This document shows, piece by piece, positions 21,520 through 34,297 of a stretch of 49,455 nt of DNA. The stretch spans positions 1 to 49,455 of the forward strand of contig JAKSYS010000479.1 of assembly GCA_022925895.1 (NCBI GenBank), given 5' to 3'. The notes beneath the pieces are model-generated. The model worked only from the letters and a program-made list of their open reading frames with translations. It ran no database searches and was not told the DNA's origin. The position numbers and the translations under genes were made by a program. This stretch comes from Fragilaria crotonensis (taxonomy: Eukaryota > Bacillariophyta > Fragilariophyceae > Fragilariales > Fragilariaceae). Numbering within the stretch: the stretch's first letter is position 1; every line of letters begins with the position of its first letter.

Positions 21520-23076
21520 GTCCTGGAGTACACTACCTGTAGTGTTTGAATGGTAAAGATGGCTGATATACCTTGTTCCTGGTAGCTTCTCGAGTAGCTC
21601 CCCACTCTAACACTACTACTCCGTACTAATAGACTACTGTACTCAGAGCAGCAAGGATGTTTAGCGTGAAATCTGTCGATGTGCCGATGGCGGCAGATGC
21701 AATGCAGCGATCCCCCTCTCAACTCAAGGCTCCAGCCACGGGCAAAGTACCTGGTATGGCCGCACGCTGGGTATCGGAGTATCGGTAATCGGTTGTACCA
21801 GGTACTCCGTACAGTCCTTGTGACGTACTCGGTTCCTGGTATGTTACCTGGTACCACCGTGTTGCTCGTAGACACGTATGCATATGGACTCGAACCTAAT
21901 TTTATATTCATACTCGAACACCATATTTGAAGATACGCAGCATATGCTGATAGTATGTACTGGTACCTTGTATTACTGGAGCACTCGGAGTACTGGAATA
22001 CTGCAGACTCAACAGTGCTGAGCTCTACTCCATAGAAGTACTTGTACTGGGAGGTCCGGTAAAATGACGTTTCTTCTCGTAGCTTCTACATACAATTAAT
22101 ACCAAGCAGAGGTGCGTGGCCGGACCTTCCTAATAACCTGGTTGTAGTACTACTAGGTACAGTACTTCTTTGTCTCAGTACTCCAGTGTACTCCCTAGTA
22201 GGTACAACAGTAGATCTCATACACAGTATCATATGTTCATATGTATGATTGTAGTTACAACGTCTGGTCATCACCGCTTTGGGTCATAGCAGATGGCAGT
22301 TCAACAGATGGCAGGTGTCTTCTTATTCCCAGAATACTTGTCCCCCCCCCCCTACAGCATATATGAATACATTTTTCAGTACTCGAGTACCAGGTACTGT
22401 AGTACCATTACTCAGTTGTGTTCTACGTGTTTGAGTTTTACTTGCATACCAAGCAAACTATCATGTTTTTACTGGAACAACTAGTAGTAGAAAGCGACAT
22501 CCGACACTCCCTAATGTCAAACACCGATGATATTCGCTGCATATTCCGAACCGAACTCTGAACTACATAATGTGTAAGATACAGTGGATTTCCCGGACCA
22601 GGTACTGCCCTCTCTCAGACAATATGCGCTCTATGTAGAATGGGTCTTGGCTCGAGACGAGTCGAAGGGTTCCCCTGCGTTCTGACTTCGGTTTGGCTGG
22701 ATGGTGTTATCAAATATCTGATAAGAGTTCTGCCTATTAATGTGGCCTATCAATCGTCGATTTTAGCTGGTCAATTATGTCAGGACCGTGTTCATTGGAC
22801 TAGTATCGTATTTTAGAATCGAAACCGCATGATCACTGCGATGAACATCTACAGCATGAAGAATTTGTTAGACAAACTTTTGTGTCATGATTAAGACCGA
22901 TGATTTCGGTCTTTTTCGCGAACGCTTGTGTGCATGTGTGCCTGATATTGCGTCGAGCGCTCATGCCTCTACGCTCTCTATACTCAATACCCACTATAAA
23001 TGATTGTGACATTGCGCTCCAGCTGTCGTTTTCGTCGCACCAACATTACCCATCATTCGACGTTTCATCTTCCAAC
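21520..23076. other. Long divergent intergenic region, GTAC-rich
   Basis: It separates the EGF gene from the divergent PAS-LRR-REC gene. About 21590-22440 is dense in GTAC words (GGTACC, AGTACT, GTACCAGGTAC), with a C9 run near 22344. An in-frame open stretch begins at 22900 but lacks protein-like composition, so the gene start was placed at 23077. I see no other gene. Confidence 0.6.
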
Positions 23077-26000
23077 ATGATGGCCGCAGCACAAGCCGCG
23101 GCAGAGGCGGCAATGCGAGACGCCGTCAATCGAGAACGGTCGTCTTCGAACAATCACCATCAGCAGCAGCAGCCACTCCAAACGGATATGGCCAGGCTTC
23201 TGCAGATGCAAACAGACCGAGATGCAGATCAAGCGACGGCTGCTCAGGAATTATTTCGGGAAATGATGGGATTCGGTGGTTTCCAAGAGCTTGGTGAGGA
23301 CAATGTGGAGTCATTGCTCCAAATAATGGCGCAGCATTCCCAGGTTAACCAAGCATCACATCACGAGGAGGACTATGAGCCGGAGCCACAATTGCCCAAA
23401 AATCCCTCAGTCCACTACATGACAATTGCAGAAGATGGTAAGGACACAGAGCCACCGACTTTGATCTTGACAATCATCTCCATATCTAACGCTCGTTTTT
23501 GTAACATTGCGCATCGCGTTAGGCACGATACTGGAAGCCACCGAAACAATAACTGGATTTCCTCCGGAAGCTCTGCTAATGACATCATGGTGCGTTTGGG
23601 TTACTTCGGGATCATCTTGAATCCCAACCTCCTCCAATCGTCTCCGTCTCATCTTGATTCTTATCTCCACAATTTCAGGTACGATTCAGTATACGAGGAT
23701 GACCTCCCCGGTTTTGTCGCCGTAAGGACTCAGTTTTGGGACAACAACATGCCGGACGTCGAGTGTTTTCTGCGACGACGAACAAGGGAAGGAGAATGGG
23801 TATGGTTAGCTACAAAGGTTTTATCCTATATTGACGAGCCAGTCCAGGGAGTCATTGTGGAAGAACGCGAAGTCGAGAATGTGGAACGTGCAGTCCAAAT
23901 CAACCGAATCATCCGAGTCACGGCAATTCTTATTCAAGCAGTGCAGTCAGCAAGGCGAGCGGCAGATAGAAAGGCTGCCGTGACAATGAGTCAAGAAGCA
24001 GTCTCGAATGATTATGCGATTCGAAATTCCGACCGGACCTCGCTTCCCACACAGAATATTCCACTGGTGGCTGAAGATGCCTTGGCATATCAGAATTGGT
24101 TCAAACAAGCGGCAGAACAGTCCTGCATGGGGGCAACAATAGAGTCAGATCCATTTCAAGCACTCATGAAGGTGGCTAGGAGTGGCGTGCAGACAGATCA
24201 AGTTTCGGACGACATGATGTCAGACGATCCCATTGCCGCGCTCAAGAGGGAACTGATGAACGGAGATACTTCAGAAGAGCGAAAGGGGTTCGATCCCTTG
24301 TCAGCCCTGAAAGAAGCTAGAGGTGACGGCACCCGAGTAGATTTGGGCATGGTACCATTGTCGACAGACGAGGTAAAAATGGTAACACTACTGCTTACTG
24401 GAAAACTTCAAGTGGAAGAATTGGCGCATTTGGTGCATAGAGCGCTGAGCGTTCCAGGGGAATCGTTAACATCTGTATTGAGCAGATATGTAACACACGG
24501 AGAGAAACGGGCACTTTTGTCTCATCACGCTACTCATGGCGGGCGCCAACACGCGTCATCTGGTCGATCTCGTAAGAAAAACAGACAAGCCTCTCTTTCG
24601 CCTCCCCAGCATGGGCTCGTGGGTACATCAGGTCTACGTGACATGCATAAGCGAGCGTTTGCCTCTGATGCGATGCCTTCACGACGTGGGATGCAATCAC
24701 TCCCATCCGAGCCACGGCCGAGGCTTCGCCCTGCCGCCATCACTGGTGTAAGTTTGTCCTACACCAATATGGGTAACGAAGGTATGGAAATGTTTGGCGA
24801 GTTTCTCTACGCGGAAGGCTCTATTTTGGAAACCCTAGATGTGAGTTTTTGCGCCCTTGACGAGAGGGGTATCCTCTCGCTTGCGCGTTCTCTAGCGAAG
24901 CGAAAACGCCGCGGTGTGGCGCCTTTGCGAGGCCTTCTCATTTCAGGAAATCACATTTCCTACAAGGCTGCGAAAGACTTGGGAACAGCTCTTTCTCCAG
25001 GTTCATCCGATCCTGTTAAATCGAGAAAGAGAAACAAGCTCTTCGGAAAGAGCAGCTCGACTGGATACGAGGAAGATTACGAATCGGACGACGAGGATCT
25101 TGAAGAAGAAGCAGACGACTTTGTTGGGAAATTTGGACAGAAACGGCGTGTAGGGATTGCTTTAGAAAAGCAAGTTACGGGCCGTGTTGTTCACGATATA
25201 GGGCTTCAAGTCCTTCATCTTGGTTCGTCCTCCTTGACCCCAGAGCACTCTATCAACTTCTCGAGGGCTTGGGGCCGCATTGTCCGGTCAAGGAGCTGAG
25301 CATAACTTCCAATAAAATCGGACCTGAGGGCGCGTCAATTCTGGTTGACTTTCTCGAGGGCAAAGGTAAGGCCCCTCACCCCACAATGCCATTTTTGGAT
25401 CGGTTGGATCTGTCGAACAATGAGCTTGGCAACGACGGAACTGCAAGATTGACAAGAGCTGTCGCGAAGCGAGTTGACAATCCCTTCGTTGACCTTCGAC
25501 TTTCGTGCAATGATATTGGTCACGGAGGAATCGAAACGATCATGAACAAATTGCTGCAACACAGCATCATCAGTTTGTCACTTGACAAAAATAGTATCGG
25601 AGACCAAGGATGTCAACTGGTTGCCGCGTCACTACAAAGTATGCCTTCACTATCACGATTGAATCTCAGTTTCAATCAGATCGGCAGTCGCGGAGTGACC
25701 ACGCTGATGAAGTCTCTCATCGCTTGTGAATCTATCACATATCTTGGCCTATCTGGCAACATCATGAAAATATCTGGTGCTATTGCAATGGGCTTCACTC
25801 TTGCTCAACATCCCCGGCTTGAAGAATTGGACTTGGACAATTGTTGTTTAAGTCAAGCTGCCCAATGCCATGTAGTGGCAGGGATCATTTCCAACCGTTG
25901 GGTGCCCATGAAGGCCCTTCGTGGATTTCAAGCTGGTCCGCCCATGGTAGCCATAAGCGCTATTGGAGTGTATGCGCACAATCTCAGCAACGAAGAATGT

Positions 26001-27392
26001 TTCCGAATCAAACGAGATGAACAAATGAAAACCATACTTCAGTGGATGAAAAGCAATCGGGCCGCTCGAGACAATCCTCGTCGTGGTGCTTACGGCAACA
26101 TGGGTATTCATGCGGATTCTTCGCAGCAGCAATATTTGACCCCCCACTTTGTTTCCGAAATGAATGAGGTTCACGGAACACCTTCTCAGAATGCTTACCT
26201 CCGCATGTTAGGTTGGTTGAGTAAGATTCCATTTGATGAGGATGAGTTACACACTCTCAGGCAGTATTTCTATGATGTTGATGGCGGCGAAGGTGATCGA
26301 GGGAGTGATGGGTACATTAACCTGAAACTTCGAGGAGATCTCCTGGCCGCACTTGATAGCGGAGAAGCCGATGAGATTCGAGATCAGTTTCCTGATTTTG
26401 CCGTCAAATTCAAGGGTTCGGTCGGATTTAATCTTGATCAACTAGACTCCCTCCCTGGCACGACACCGTGGCAATCGCTCCGAGGAACCGTCTTCGACAA
26501 AGCGCCCTTGTACGAGGAGGACGTTCCGTCGTTCGATGTTGAAGATTATCATAACGCTCCTTCGTCTGATAATGACAGCGAGATCAACTCAAGTGGCGTC
26601 CCAAGTGACGTGGAGATGGATACTCGAAAACAGTACAATATCCAGTCCTCTCTGTCATCGCTCTCGCGTCATTCCATGATGCGATGCGGGTCGGACCGTA
26701 GCGTTCGAAGCGGTGGCTCTACGATGACAGATCGGAGAAATCGAGCGAGGACGCGGATCACGATGTTTCGCCCTTTTGAGCTTAAGCTCGAGGAGCTCAA
26801 ATCTACGGCCAAAGACATGATGGAACACGAACCAGATCCTGATCAGCAAGACATAATCCTGACCCAATACGCTGAGGCATCCCTGACAATTTTGAGGCAG
26901 CTTCGATACCACTGCATGAACAGTGGTCTAGATGGCTGGAGACAGAGTGGGTTACGTCGCAAGGTTCTCATCGTCGATGACAGCTTGATTACGCGCAAAT
27001 TGGTCGCCAGAGCTTTTGAAAAAGCCAAGTTCATAGTGGACACTGCTGAAAATGGCGTTGAAGGCGTCAAGAAGATGAAAGCATCAATCTACGATATTGC
27101 TTTTATGGACATTGACATGCCGGTAATGAATGGTTTTGAGGCAACAAAGGCCTTACGACAGTGGGAAGATACTCAGAGACCCGGCGCTCGCCAACCTATC
27201 TGTGCTTTGACAGCTGCCTACGTCGACGATTTTGAACGAAGCGAGCTTATGAAGTTTAAGGAGGCTGGCTTGGATGTGATGGAAAGTAAGCCATGCAATA
27301 TTCCCCGTCTTTTTAAGGTCGTGGACGATGTATCACCGATGTTTAGCGACTTGAGCATCAGTGTCTCGCAGGGCTCATTCAACTCGACGTGA
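23077..27392 (+). CDS. PAS-LRR-response regulator fusion protein
   Basis: Exons are 23077-23437, 23523-23589 and from 23679; the introns (85 and 89 nt) are GT-AG. Splicing rebuilds a PAS domain (about residues 112-205: MTIAEDG/TILEATETITGFPPEALL/YDSVYEDDLPGF). Ribonuclease-inhibitor-type leucine-rich repeats fill about 500-880 (LDLSNNELGNDG, LNLSFNQIGSRG, LGLSGN), with an acidic insert. A receiver domain occupies about 1237-1365: IVDDS, FMDIDMPVMNGFE with the phospho-acceptor Asp, CALTAAY and ESKP, so all signature residues are present. No histidine kinase domain is seen; it would need a separate kinase. One frame change near 25222-25240 fits one lost base. About 1380 residues. The start is the ATGATG at 23077, where protein-like sequence begins. 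Confidence 0.85.
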
Positions 27393-28260
27393 TCGGCACA
27401 ACCGCAAGCTAAGACTAGAGTCATCCACAACAAAGTTGAAAGCAAAAACTATGATAAAACACTATGCATTTACGTATATAGGCTGGAGGCCTTGGGCGTT
27501 AATGCTCGCCTTGAACGTGGTCCAACATGTTGAGTGCATGGTTCTGGCGTCCCATGTCAGATGTCTACGAGAATAGGTCGACTCTTCAAGCGACTCGACT
27601 CTTGCATTATTTGGCTAGAGCTAATCGAAACCATACGCTGAGACAGAGGTTTTATGCATATTCAATATTCATATAGAGAGTATTGTAAAGTACTCGATTA
27701 CCAAGTATTCCGAGTACTAGTACTGTACTCAGAGTACAAGTACTACATCGCTAATAATGCACACTCGCCTATGACTGTACTACCAGGTACTAGCTACCAG
27801 GTAGTAGCGTACGAATACATAGGATAAAAACACGTCTCTCCCTACGGTAGAGAGTATAGAGTAGCTTGGTACTGTAGTACTTGTACTTGTGTACCAGGCA
27901 TGGTACCTGGTACCTGGTTCTCGTACTCTGAGTATTCTGTTGTATGTGTCATATATATGTTGCGTAGGAATAAAAATGGTTGATTCTTCGAAACGAGATC
28001 ATAACGTCCTCAATCCATCCGTTGCCGCTTGGCGCCACACAGCCTAATTCGGAGGTGGCAGGGGCAGCTGCCAACGCGCGCGACATCATAAAGATATCCA
28101 TTTACATATACATCCATGATTCATTGACTCTTCGCCGTTTTTGATTTCAAGCGGGAGTGCGGGAAGCGCATCATTGCATTCTTGTTGTCATTCATCGTTT
28201 GTGAAATCAAGCAGCTCCTTTGTCGCCACAAGCTCTCAAGACTACTCGTATTCATCCGCC
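27393..28260. other. Intergenic DNA with the densest GTAC tract
   Basis: Between about 27685 and 27920 I count by eye roughly 16 GTAC tetramers, many as GAGTACTAGTAC or GGTACCTGGTACC. No gene is recognisable; the next start is the ATG at 28261. Confidence 0.6.
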
Positions 28261-29504
28261 ATGTCTGAAGAAACTGAAACGCAATTGGTTGCCGAAGCCG
28301 AAGCGCTCGCCGACGAAGCAGTTGAGAAGGCAGAGGAAGTCAAGGCTTTCGCAGAGGACGTGCTCACTTCACCAACTGATGAAGGGACAATGAAATTTGC
28401 GGAGATTCAAGCTGGAGAAACTACCGACGTGACTGCTTCAGAAACAGTCGATGTGCCATTAACTCCTGACGAGGAAGCCGTCACGGAACCAGAGGCAGTC
28501 AATGAAAGCGGTACTATCCCAGCGATGGACGAAGTAGCCGATGAAACGACTCCGGAGGTACCAGTAGAAGAATCTGGTATAGAGAAAGACCCAGAGGAAA
28601 CAGTGTCGTCAGATGTTATTGAAGGAGCTGTTGAATTGGAAGAAGTCTCAGAAGAAACTGACGTAACCGAAGAGGCTACGGAGGTGCCAGAGGCCAGCGA
28701 GGCTGTTGAAGAGACGGAGGAAGCACCAACTCCAGAGGCAGTCGACGCAGTACCTGCTGCAGTACAATCACCAGGAGCCTGTGGATGTTGAGCCATCGGC
28801 TCCAGCTGAAGAAGGTCCTGATCCGGTTGCCGACGATGAGGCATCGCCGTTTGCGGGGAAGCGCCGAACCCATCCCCACAGAATTAGCGGAATCTGCTGC
28901 TGATGGAGCGGTCCCCCTACAGGACGAAGCAGACACTAAGGATGCTTTAGTCGAGCCGGTGAAAAATGAAGTCAATCCTGCAGAAGCAGAACCCTCTGTT
29001 GAACCCTCCACTGTGGAGGAATCGCCAGACGAAGCGGCTACGATCGCAGCGTTGGACAGTCTAGAAATCCAAGGCTCCCCAACTGACGAACATCTTCCCG
29101 TGGACCCAGCGGTATCAGATAATGGTGCAGACCCACATCCCGATATTGACTCTGCTCCGACAGATGAAGTCAGACTTCACGAGATCTACCAAAGTGAGAT
29201 TGTAACCGAAGAGGAAGCCCTCCTAGCAGCGCAGAAGAAGTTGGAAGAGGAAGAAGAAGAGCGACTCAAGCAACTTGAGATTGCCGAGACGCTCGCCAGA
29301 AAGGAAGCTGAAAATTTGGCCCAACTTGAAGCGGAACAACGGGCATTGGAACTCGCAACGAAGGAATTGATTCCCATGGACGAAGCTCAAGCCGATGGTG
29401 TTCCCCTCAGCCCTTCAGGCAAGGTACGGACTCTTGATTTAGCTGATGTCGAAACCAAAGCTCAACAGCAGGCAAATGTTGATTGTGGGTGCATAATTCT
29501 TTGA
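28261..29504 (+). CDS. Acidic disordered protein with C-terminal CaaX box
   Basis: The product is dominated by Glu, Ala, Val, Pro and Thr (for example EAEALADEAVEKAEEVKAF), consistent with disorder, and no catalytic domain is visible. Near the C-terminus is a likely coiled coil (KKLEEEEEERLKQLEIAE, ARKEAENLAQLEAEQ). The protein ends DCGCIIL; CIIL is a CaaX prenylation motif whose Leu favours geranylgeranylation, and the Cys two residues upstream could be palmitoylated. It is therefore probably tethered to a membrane. Two shifts are needed to keep the acidic composition, at AA 28766-28767 and GGGG 28855-28858; each fits one extra base. The start is the first ATG followed by acidic sequence. 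Family unknown. Confidence 0.65.
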
Positions 29505-32500
29505 GGCCGGAACATCAGATCTTGAACGCATTCATTACGTCGTTTGTTCATCTTGGATGGGGTATTGGTGGTTGTTTTAGAAGGTAAAATGAGAGATTAC
29601 AGTGTACTGTGACAATGATACATAATCGGACAGCTACATAGAAATAAGTTTATGACGTTCTTCACGGCTTTCGGACTGAGCGGGAAGTCTATGCTCTCAA
29701 CATGTGACATAGCAAGTTCAGCACCATTGCTACGATCCCAGGCGGAGAGCGGATGGTTGTCAAAGCACATTGCGTGATCAAGTCCGCGGCCTACCGGCAG
29801 CAGTTCGTGAATCTCCGCGTTTGGCGTAACGACTCTATTCGCAATGGGTAACGGCAGTTTGATTTACTGATGAGCTCATAACATTTCTTAAGCTTTACTA
29901 ATAAAGGAGCTATTCAATCTACCGGTAGGTTCAATTTTCCATTGGCTGATTCTTACTGGTATGCTTTTGCAAAATTGGTATTTTGTGGGATCTCGCATAT
30001 GACTCTTCATAACATTGATACTTAAATTCTTCTCACATCTTAATCACTAGCTATTCTATTTCTAGGCGAGTGCAATTCATGCTACTGGCCCTGACGGGCA
30101 GGCATATTGCGTTATGAATTTAATTTGAAGATGCCATGAGAGAAAACTATATGATGCAACTCTCATTCTGAAATGACCTCTTGAGCCGCAGGTATGAAAT
30201 ACTGTGCTGGTGCTTGTGAAAAGACACGACTTACAGGACGGTGAAACGGTTGTGACTTTGGTAGCCAGAGATACTGGGACCAGAGATTAGCTAGGGTTCA
30301 AGAAGGTGCGGAATTGCCTAAAGGATATAAGTAGGGGCAGCAGTACGAGCCAACAAAGTAGGAGCTGAATGAAGAATATTTTTCCTCCTGTGAAAAGAGC
30401 AGAGGAGGAGGAGGAGGGAGATGAAGAAATGACATCATATAGCTCTTCAGTAGAATTCCAAGGGCAGTTTTCCTTGCTGAATGGCACTGGAAGACCAGTG
30501 CAACAGTTGTAGTAGTATTGCTTGGTAATAGGAGCCAAAGACATGGAGACACCTGCCGATGGAGATGCAGATTCCTCCACAATCCAGCAATGAAGAATTG
30601 GAAAGACCAATGACAGACGAGAGTCACCAGGCAGCAGCACATTGGGGACATTGCAAAATGTCTAACAAGGCATCGAAGCTGCGCTGACAGAACAATGAAA
30701 TGAGTGCTGACAGCAGCCAAGAGAGCCAAATAAAGGACGAACTTCCTCAGAAAATACCAGAGGATGATGAAGTTACAACATCATATTGCTCTTGATGCTG
30801 GCGAGTAACTGATCCAATTCTCCTATAACGCCACTAAAGGCTCAGTTAAGCAGGTGGTTCACTCGGGGCCAATCACATTGGAACCAGAGATTGAGGTTCC
30901 TCATCACAAGGTGGATGAGGAGTGAATAGCAAGCTTGTGTTGCCATCAGATGGTGCAAAGTACTGTACTCGTAGAATTCATTTGAAATAGCCCCGAGGAG
31001 GCATGGAATTCACGCCGACTGAACACCACCAGAATTGTAGCCAACTAAGTTGGGACCAATTAATCCAATTTAAATATCCTCTGCCTGTTGTGCCTGGAGT
31101 GCAACATCAACAGACAAGGGAGTTAATTGACCATTTGGTGGTCATTTGGAGACGGGTGAGCCTTGCACTGACAGGAGTTCATGACCAATGGACGAGCATG
31201 CGTGAGAGTTGATCACGAAGAGAACCCAATGATCCTTTAATCTTCAGAAGGAATAGATCCACGATGGTGGTAGACAAAAAGCACGACAGCAACTTCGCAT
31301 AGCAAATGCAGTTATTACTATGGACCTGCAAAAGACAGAATGTGTGTAAAAACTCATCATTACCAGAGATTGTGTCTTCATGACATTAAAAAATTGCAAT
31401 TGAGATTATATGCCAATGCAGCTCGCAAGCTCCCCTTGTAAGTCAATTCCTGCAGGACACATGTAGTTGGGAATTTGTTAACAACAACATGGTGGGACAA
31501 GTTCCTCATTGTGGCATAGCAACTGTTGAATGTGGTTGAATCATAGATGTGGCAAGGTTTGGTTTTTTGAGGGGAAGCAGAGTGGAACAATCTGTATTCG
31601 GAGTTTTAACCATGCATATATAGTGGTCCATGGAAAAAGCATAGCCTATGGAAGATCAAGTTAAGCTCCTCCTGCTCAAAAATCTGATGGTGAAATAGTA
31701 CCAACCGTTTGTTGCCTTAGCTATTTTTACTGTGTTCCTGCTGGTTTTTATTGGAGGCGGATATAATAACTCTGCTGTCATTGCAAACTATGGTGCCAAC
31801 ATCATCAACAGAAAATGCAAAATGACAGAGCTGCAATCCCTTAAGTTTGTTGGAGAGTCCATGCTCATGAAGGAGTAACAAAAAACCATTCTGTTACTGG
31901 TGTATACAAATCTGTTCTTGCTTGTACTACGTAGATCCTATTGTATCGGCAGGAGCGTGATCAACAAGAAGGAATAATTGGAACCGGTTCATGTCATGAG
32001 ATGAGGGGTGCTCCTCGCTCCCATAGCAGCCTTTTGTATTCCTTTGTGTGCTGAGTAGCATTTTCTGCCAATGATGTTAGTGGATCAACAAAATCCTTTT
32101 GATTGATTTCTTAGATCCCAGTGTTCTCTGACAAGCCATAAATGTCCACCCTTCCCAATGTTGGTTGGTCATATGTATTCACTTCCCCTTCTCTCAAACA
32201 ACAGGAGTGTTTTGTCCACCAGCCATGCATGCTCATTCTTGCAAAAATCTGTTGTACTAGGCCATCATGGCATGGCACCAAATGGCGCTATTGAACCTTT
32301 GGATTGTCAAGGTGAGTCAAATTGATGTACAAACTGTCATACCTGTACTATTTGATTATACCTAGAGTAACAGGAGTGTGAGGTGTTGTGTACAGCAGTA
32401 AACAGGCATCATTTCTGTCAACACAACAAATGCGGAATTAGCTACCGGTAGGTTAACACATCTTTTTCTATAATTACAATATTGGAAGCCAACAATTGGT

Positions 32501-33050
32501 ACTGTGCTCTGGTAGGAATGTCAGTGGAAAAACTTTTTTAATTTTGCTTTGTCCTTGATGCGGTTCTTGTTGTGAGTCGCCCTCGTTTCCTTGTCGTGTA
32601 CCACGTACAAGTACTACTTTTAAAGGAGGGATTTTGTGAGCGGCACATCACTAAAAGGACAAGATGATCTCACTTTTTTGTTGTGTCGATCACGACGTAT
32701 GTCATAGTATGTGGGAGAGTGGGAGAGTGCGAGAGCGGAAATAAAACTGAAGTATTCGGAGTAATTGTTTCGGATTATTAGCGCAAGGTGGCCAAATCTA
32801 CACGTATATATACATGAATATATTTATATAGGATAGAGGCCCTTCCTGACATCATATGCATCTACGCACACATAACGTCAGCGTGGTATGCATACCAGGT
32901 ACCAGGTACAATACTGTTCTCCCAACTCCCGCCGGAAGTCGTGCCGCTGCCATCTCGTGTCCTCGCGAACTCAAGAACTCCCCCCTCCGAATCTATGACA
33001 CAAGGTTCAAATACCAGGGTAACAAGGCCATTCTCCGTTCTCCATTCACT
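29505..33050. other. AT-rich region without recognisable genes
   Basis: No long open frame with protein-like composition is present. The ORFs of about 110-145 codons at 30287-30729 (minus) overlap each other over low-complexity GGA repeats (about 30403-30418). The palindrome CTACCGGTAG occurs at 29919-29928 and 32442-32451, each followed by GTT. A stretch near 31730-31870 reads as hydrophobic, protein-like sequence between stops and may be an old pseudogene or transposon relic that I cannot identify. GTACCAGGTACCAGGTAC-type words lie at about 32897-32912. Confidence 0.5.
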
Positions 33051-34262
33051 ATGCAATCAAAATCACACGACAATGACGGCGACGATACAACACAAGCAGC
33101 TGAGATGGCATGGCCGTCAATAACTGATCGACTTGCCTCTTCAATCCTGTCTTTGGATGTGAATTTCCAGAACCTCCAAGATGTGGAAACCAATCTGCGC
33201 GCACGCTCGAAGAAGCAGTCGTCATTTCTGGTGTTTCTCATTAATGGTATTGCAACGATGCTCATTGTATTGTTCTACTTGATATCAATCGAATCCTTGC
33301 TTGGGATCACACTGTGTGTCACCCTGACGATCTTTACATACCAACAAATCCAAGCGGAAACAGATTACAACGGGAATATCATGAACTGGACCTTGCTCTC
33401 CTTTGCGATTGTGATTCCAATGTCATCGTCCATCAGCATGGCCTTTACCAGACGAGAAAAGGCTCTGACTAGTATTGCTGCACTTCGGTCTTTACTGTTC
33501 TCGATATACCAAGCTCATGCCTCGTGGGATTGGGGCACTTCCCTCCCCACGGGGCGGACCCAATCCAAGGTGGATTGGTTGCAGCATTCGGACGACGTTT
33601 TAAAAGACATCATGGCAATGAGTCACGATCTCACTCGGTATTTGACCATGCCGTCAACATCGAGGGCCAGACATCGCATCATGCCCCTTGAGAAGAGGCA
33701 AGCGCACCAGGGCCGCGAGTTTGGAGATCAACTCATGAATGCTGTCCTTACCCGTGTGGACCGCATCTCACTTTATTGTGAAATATTGAAACTTGAAGGT
33801 TTGCCAGGGAATGAGGCTGCACGCATCAGACAATGGGAACGAGAAGTTGTGCTACAGATTGAAACGTTGCAGGTTATCAAGGAATATAGAACCCCGCAGG
33901 CATTGAGAAGCTTGTGCCGCCTCTTCTCCGTTTTCCTGCCGCCATACTACGCACCCTTCTATGCGCAAATGGCGGTTGATCTCAACTCTCTTGAGATGGC
34001 TATTGCGTTTTCAATTTTGACCAGTTTTGCCTTGACGGCCTTGTTCGAATCGTTGACGCAAATGGAAGATCCCTTTCTTGCTCAGATTACGTTGGATGGA
34101 ATAGATGTGCCACGAGAGCTGCAACAGCTCCAATACAAGCGTCTGATGTCACAACGCAATGCAGTCTTTTTCAGCAAAGCAAACGAGTCGGTGAATGGAC
34201 TTCCGAGCGAACACTCGAATCTCGAAACTAGTCAAAGCCTACGTATCTTCGGTGAATACTAA
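33051..34262 (+). CDS. Multi-pass membrane protein of unknown function
   Basis: The protein has 403 residues and no visible intron. Hydrophobic segments include SFLVFLINGIATMLIVLFYLI, LLGITLCVTLTIFTY, WTLLSFAIVIPMSSSI and, near the C-terminal third, MAIAFSILTSFALTALFESL. Between them is a long soluble loop with basic helices. The block PPYYAPFYAQMAV...FESLTQMEDPFLAQITLDGIDVPREL is loosely reminiscent of bestrophin-type channels (a D/E-rich DPF motif after the last span), but I cannot claim membership. The start ATG at 33051 was chosen because the open frame upstream to 32856 runs through GTAC-word DNA. Its stop is 35 bp from the stop of the convergent K+ channel gene. Confidence 0.75.
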   Translation: MQSKSHDNDGDDTTQAAEMAWPSITDRLASSILSLDVNFQNLQDVETNLRARSKKQSSFLVFLINGIATMLIVLFYLISIESLLGITLCVTLTIFTYQQIQAETDYNGNIMNWTLLSFAIVIPMSSSISMAFTRREKALTSIAALRSLLFSIYQAHASWDWGTSLPTGRTQSKVDWLQHSDDVLKDIMAMSHDLTRYLTMPSTSRARHRIMPLEKRQAHQGREFGDQLMNAVLTRVDRISLYCEILKLEGLPGNEAARIRQWEREVVLQIETLQVIKEYRTPQALRSLCRLFSVFLPPYYAPFYAQMAVDLNSLEMAIAFSILTSFALTALFESLTQMEDPFLAQITLDGIDVPRELQQLQYKRLMSQRNAVFFSKANESVNGLPSEHSNLETSQSLRIFGEY

Positions 34263-34297
34263 ACATACGTATCCTACATTTGTTTCTTTTGACTCAC

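Noticed and set aside
22900..23076. Earlier start for the PAS-LRR-REC gene
   Set aside because: The extra 59 codons do not look like the rest of the protein, and ATGATG at 23077 is followed at once by a plausible Ala-rich N-terminus.
30287..30729. Minus-strand ORFs of 117-143 codons
   Set aside because: They overlap each other in different frames across GGA repeats and show no domain; probably chance ORFs.
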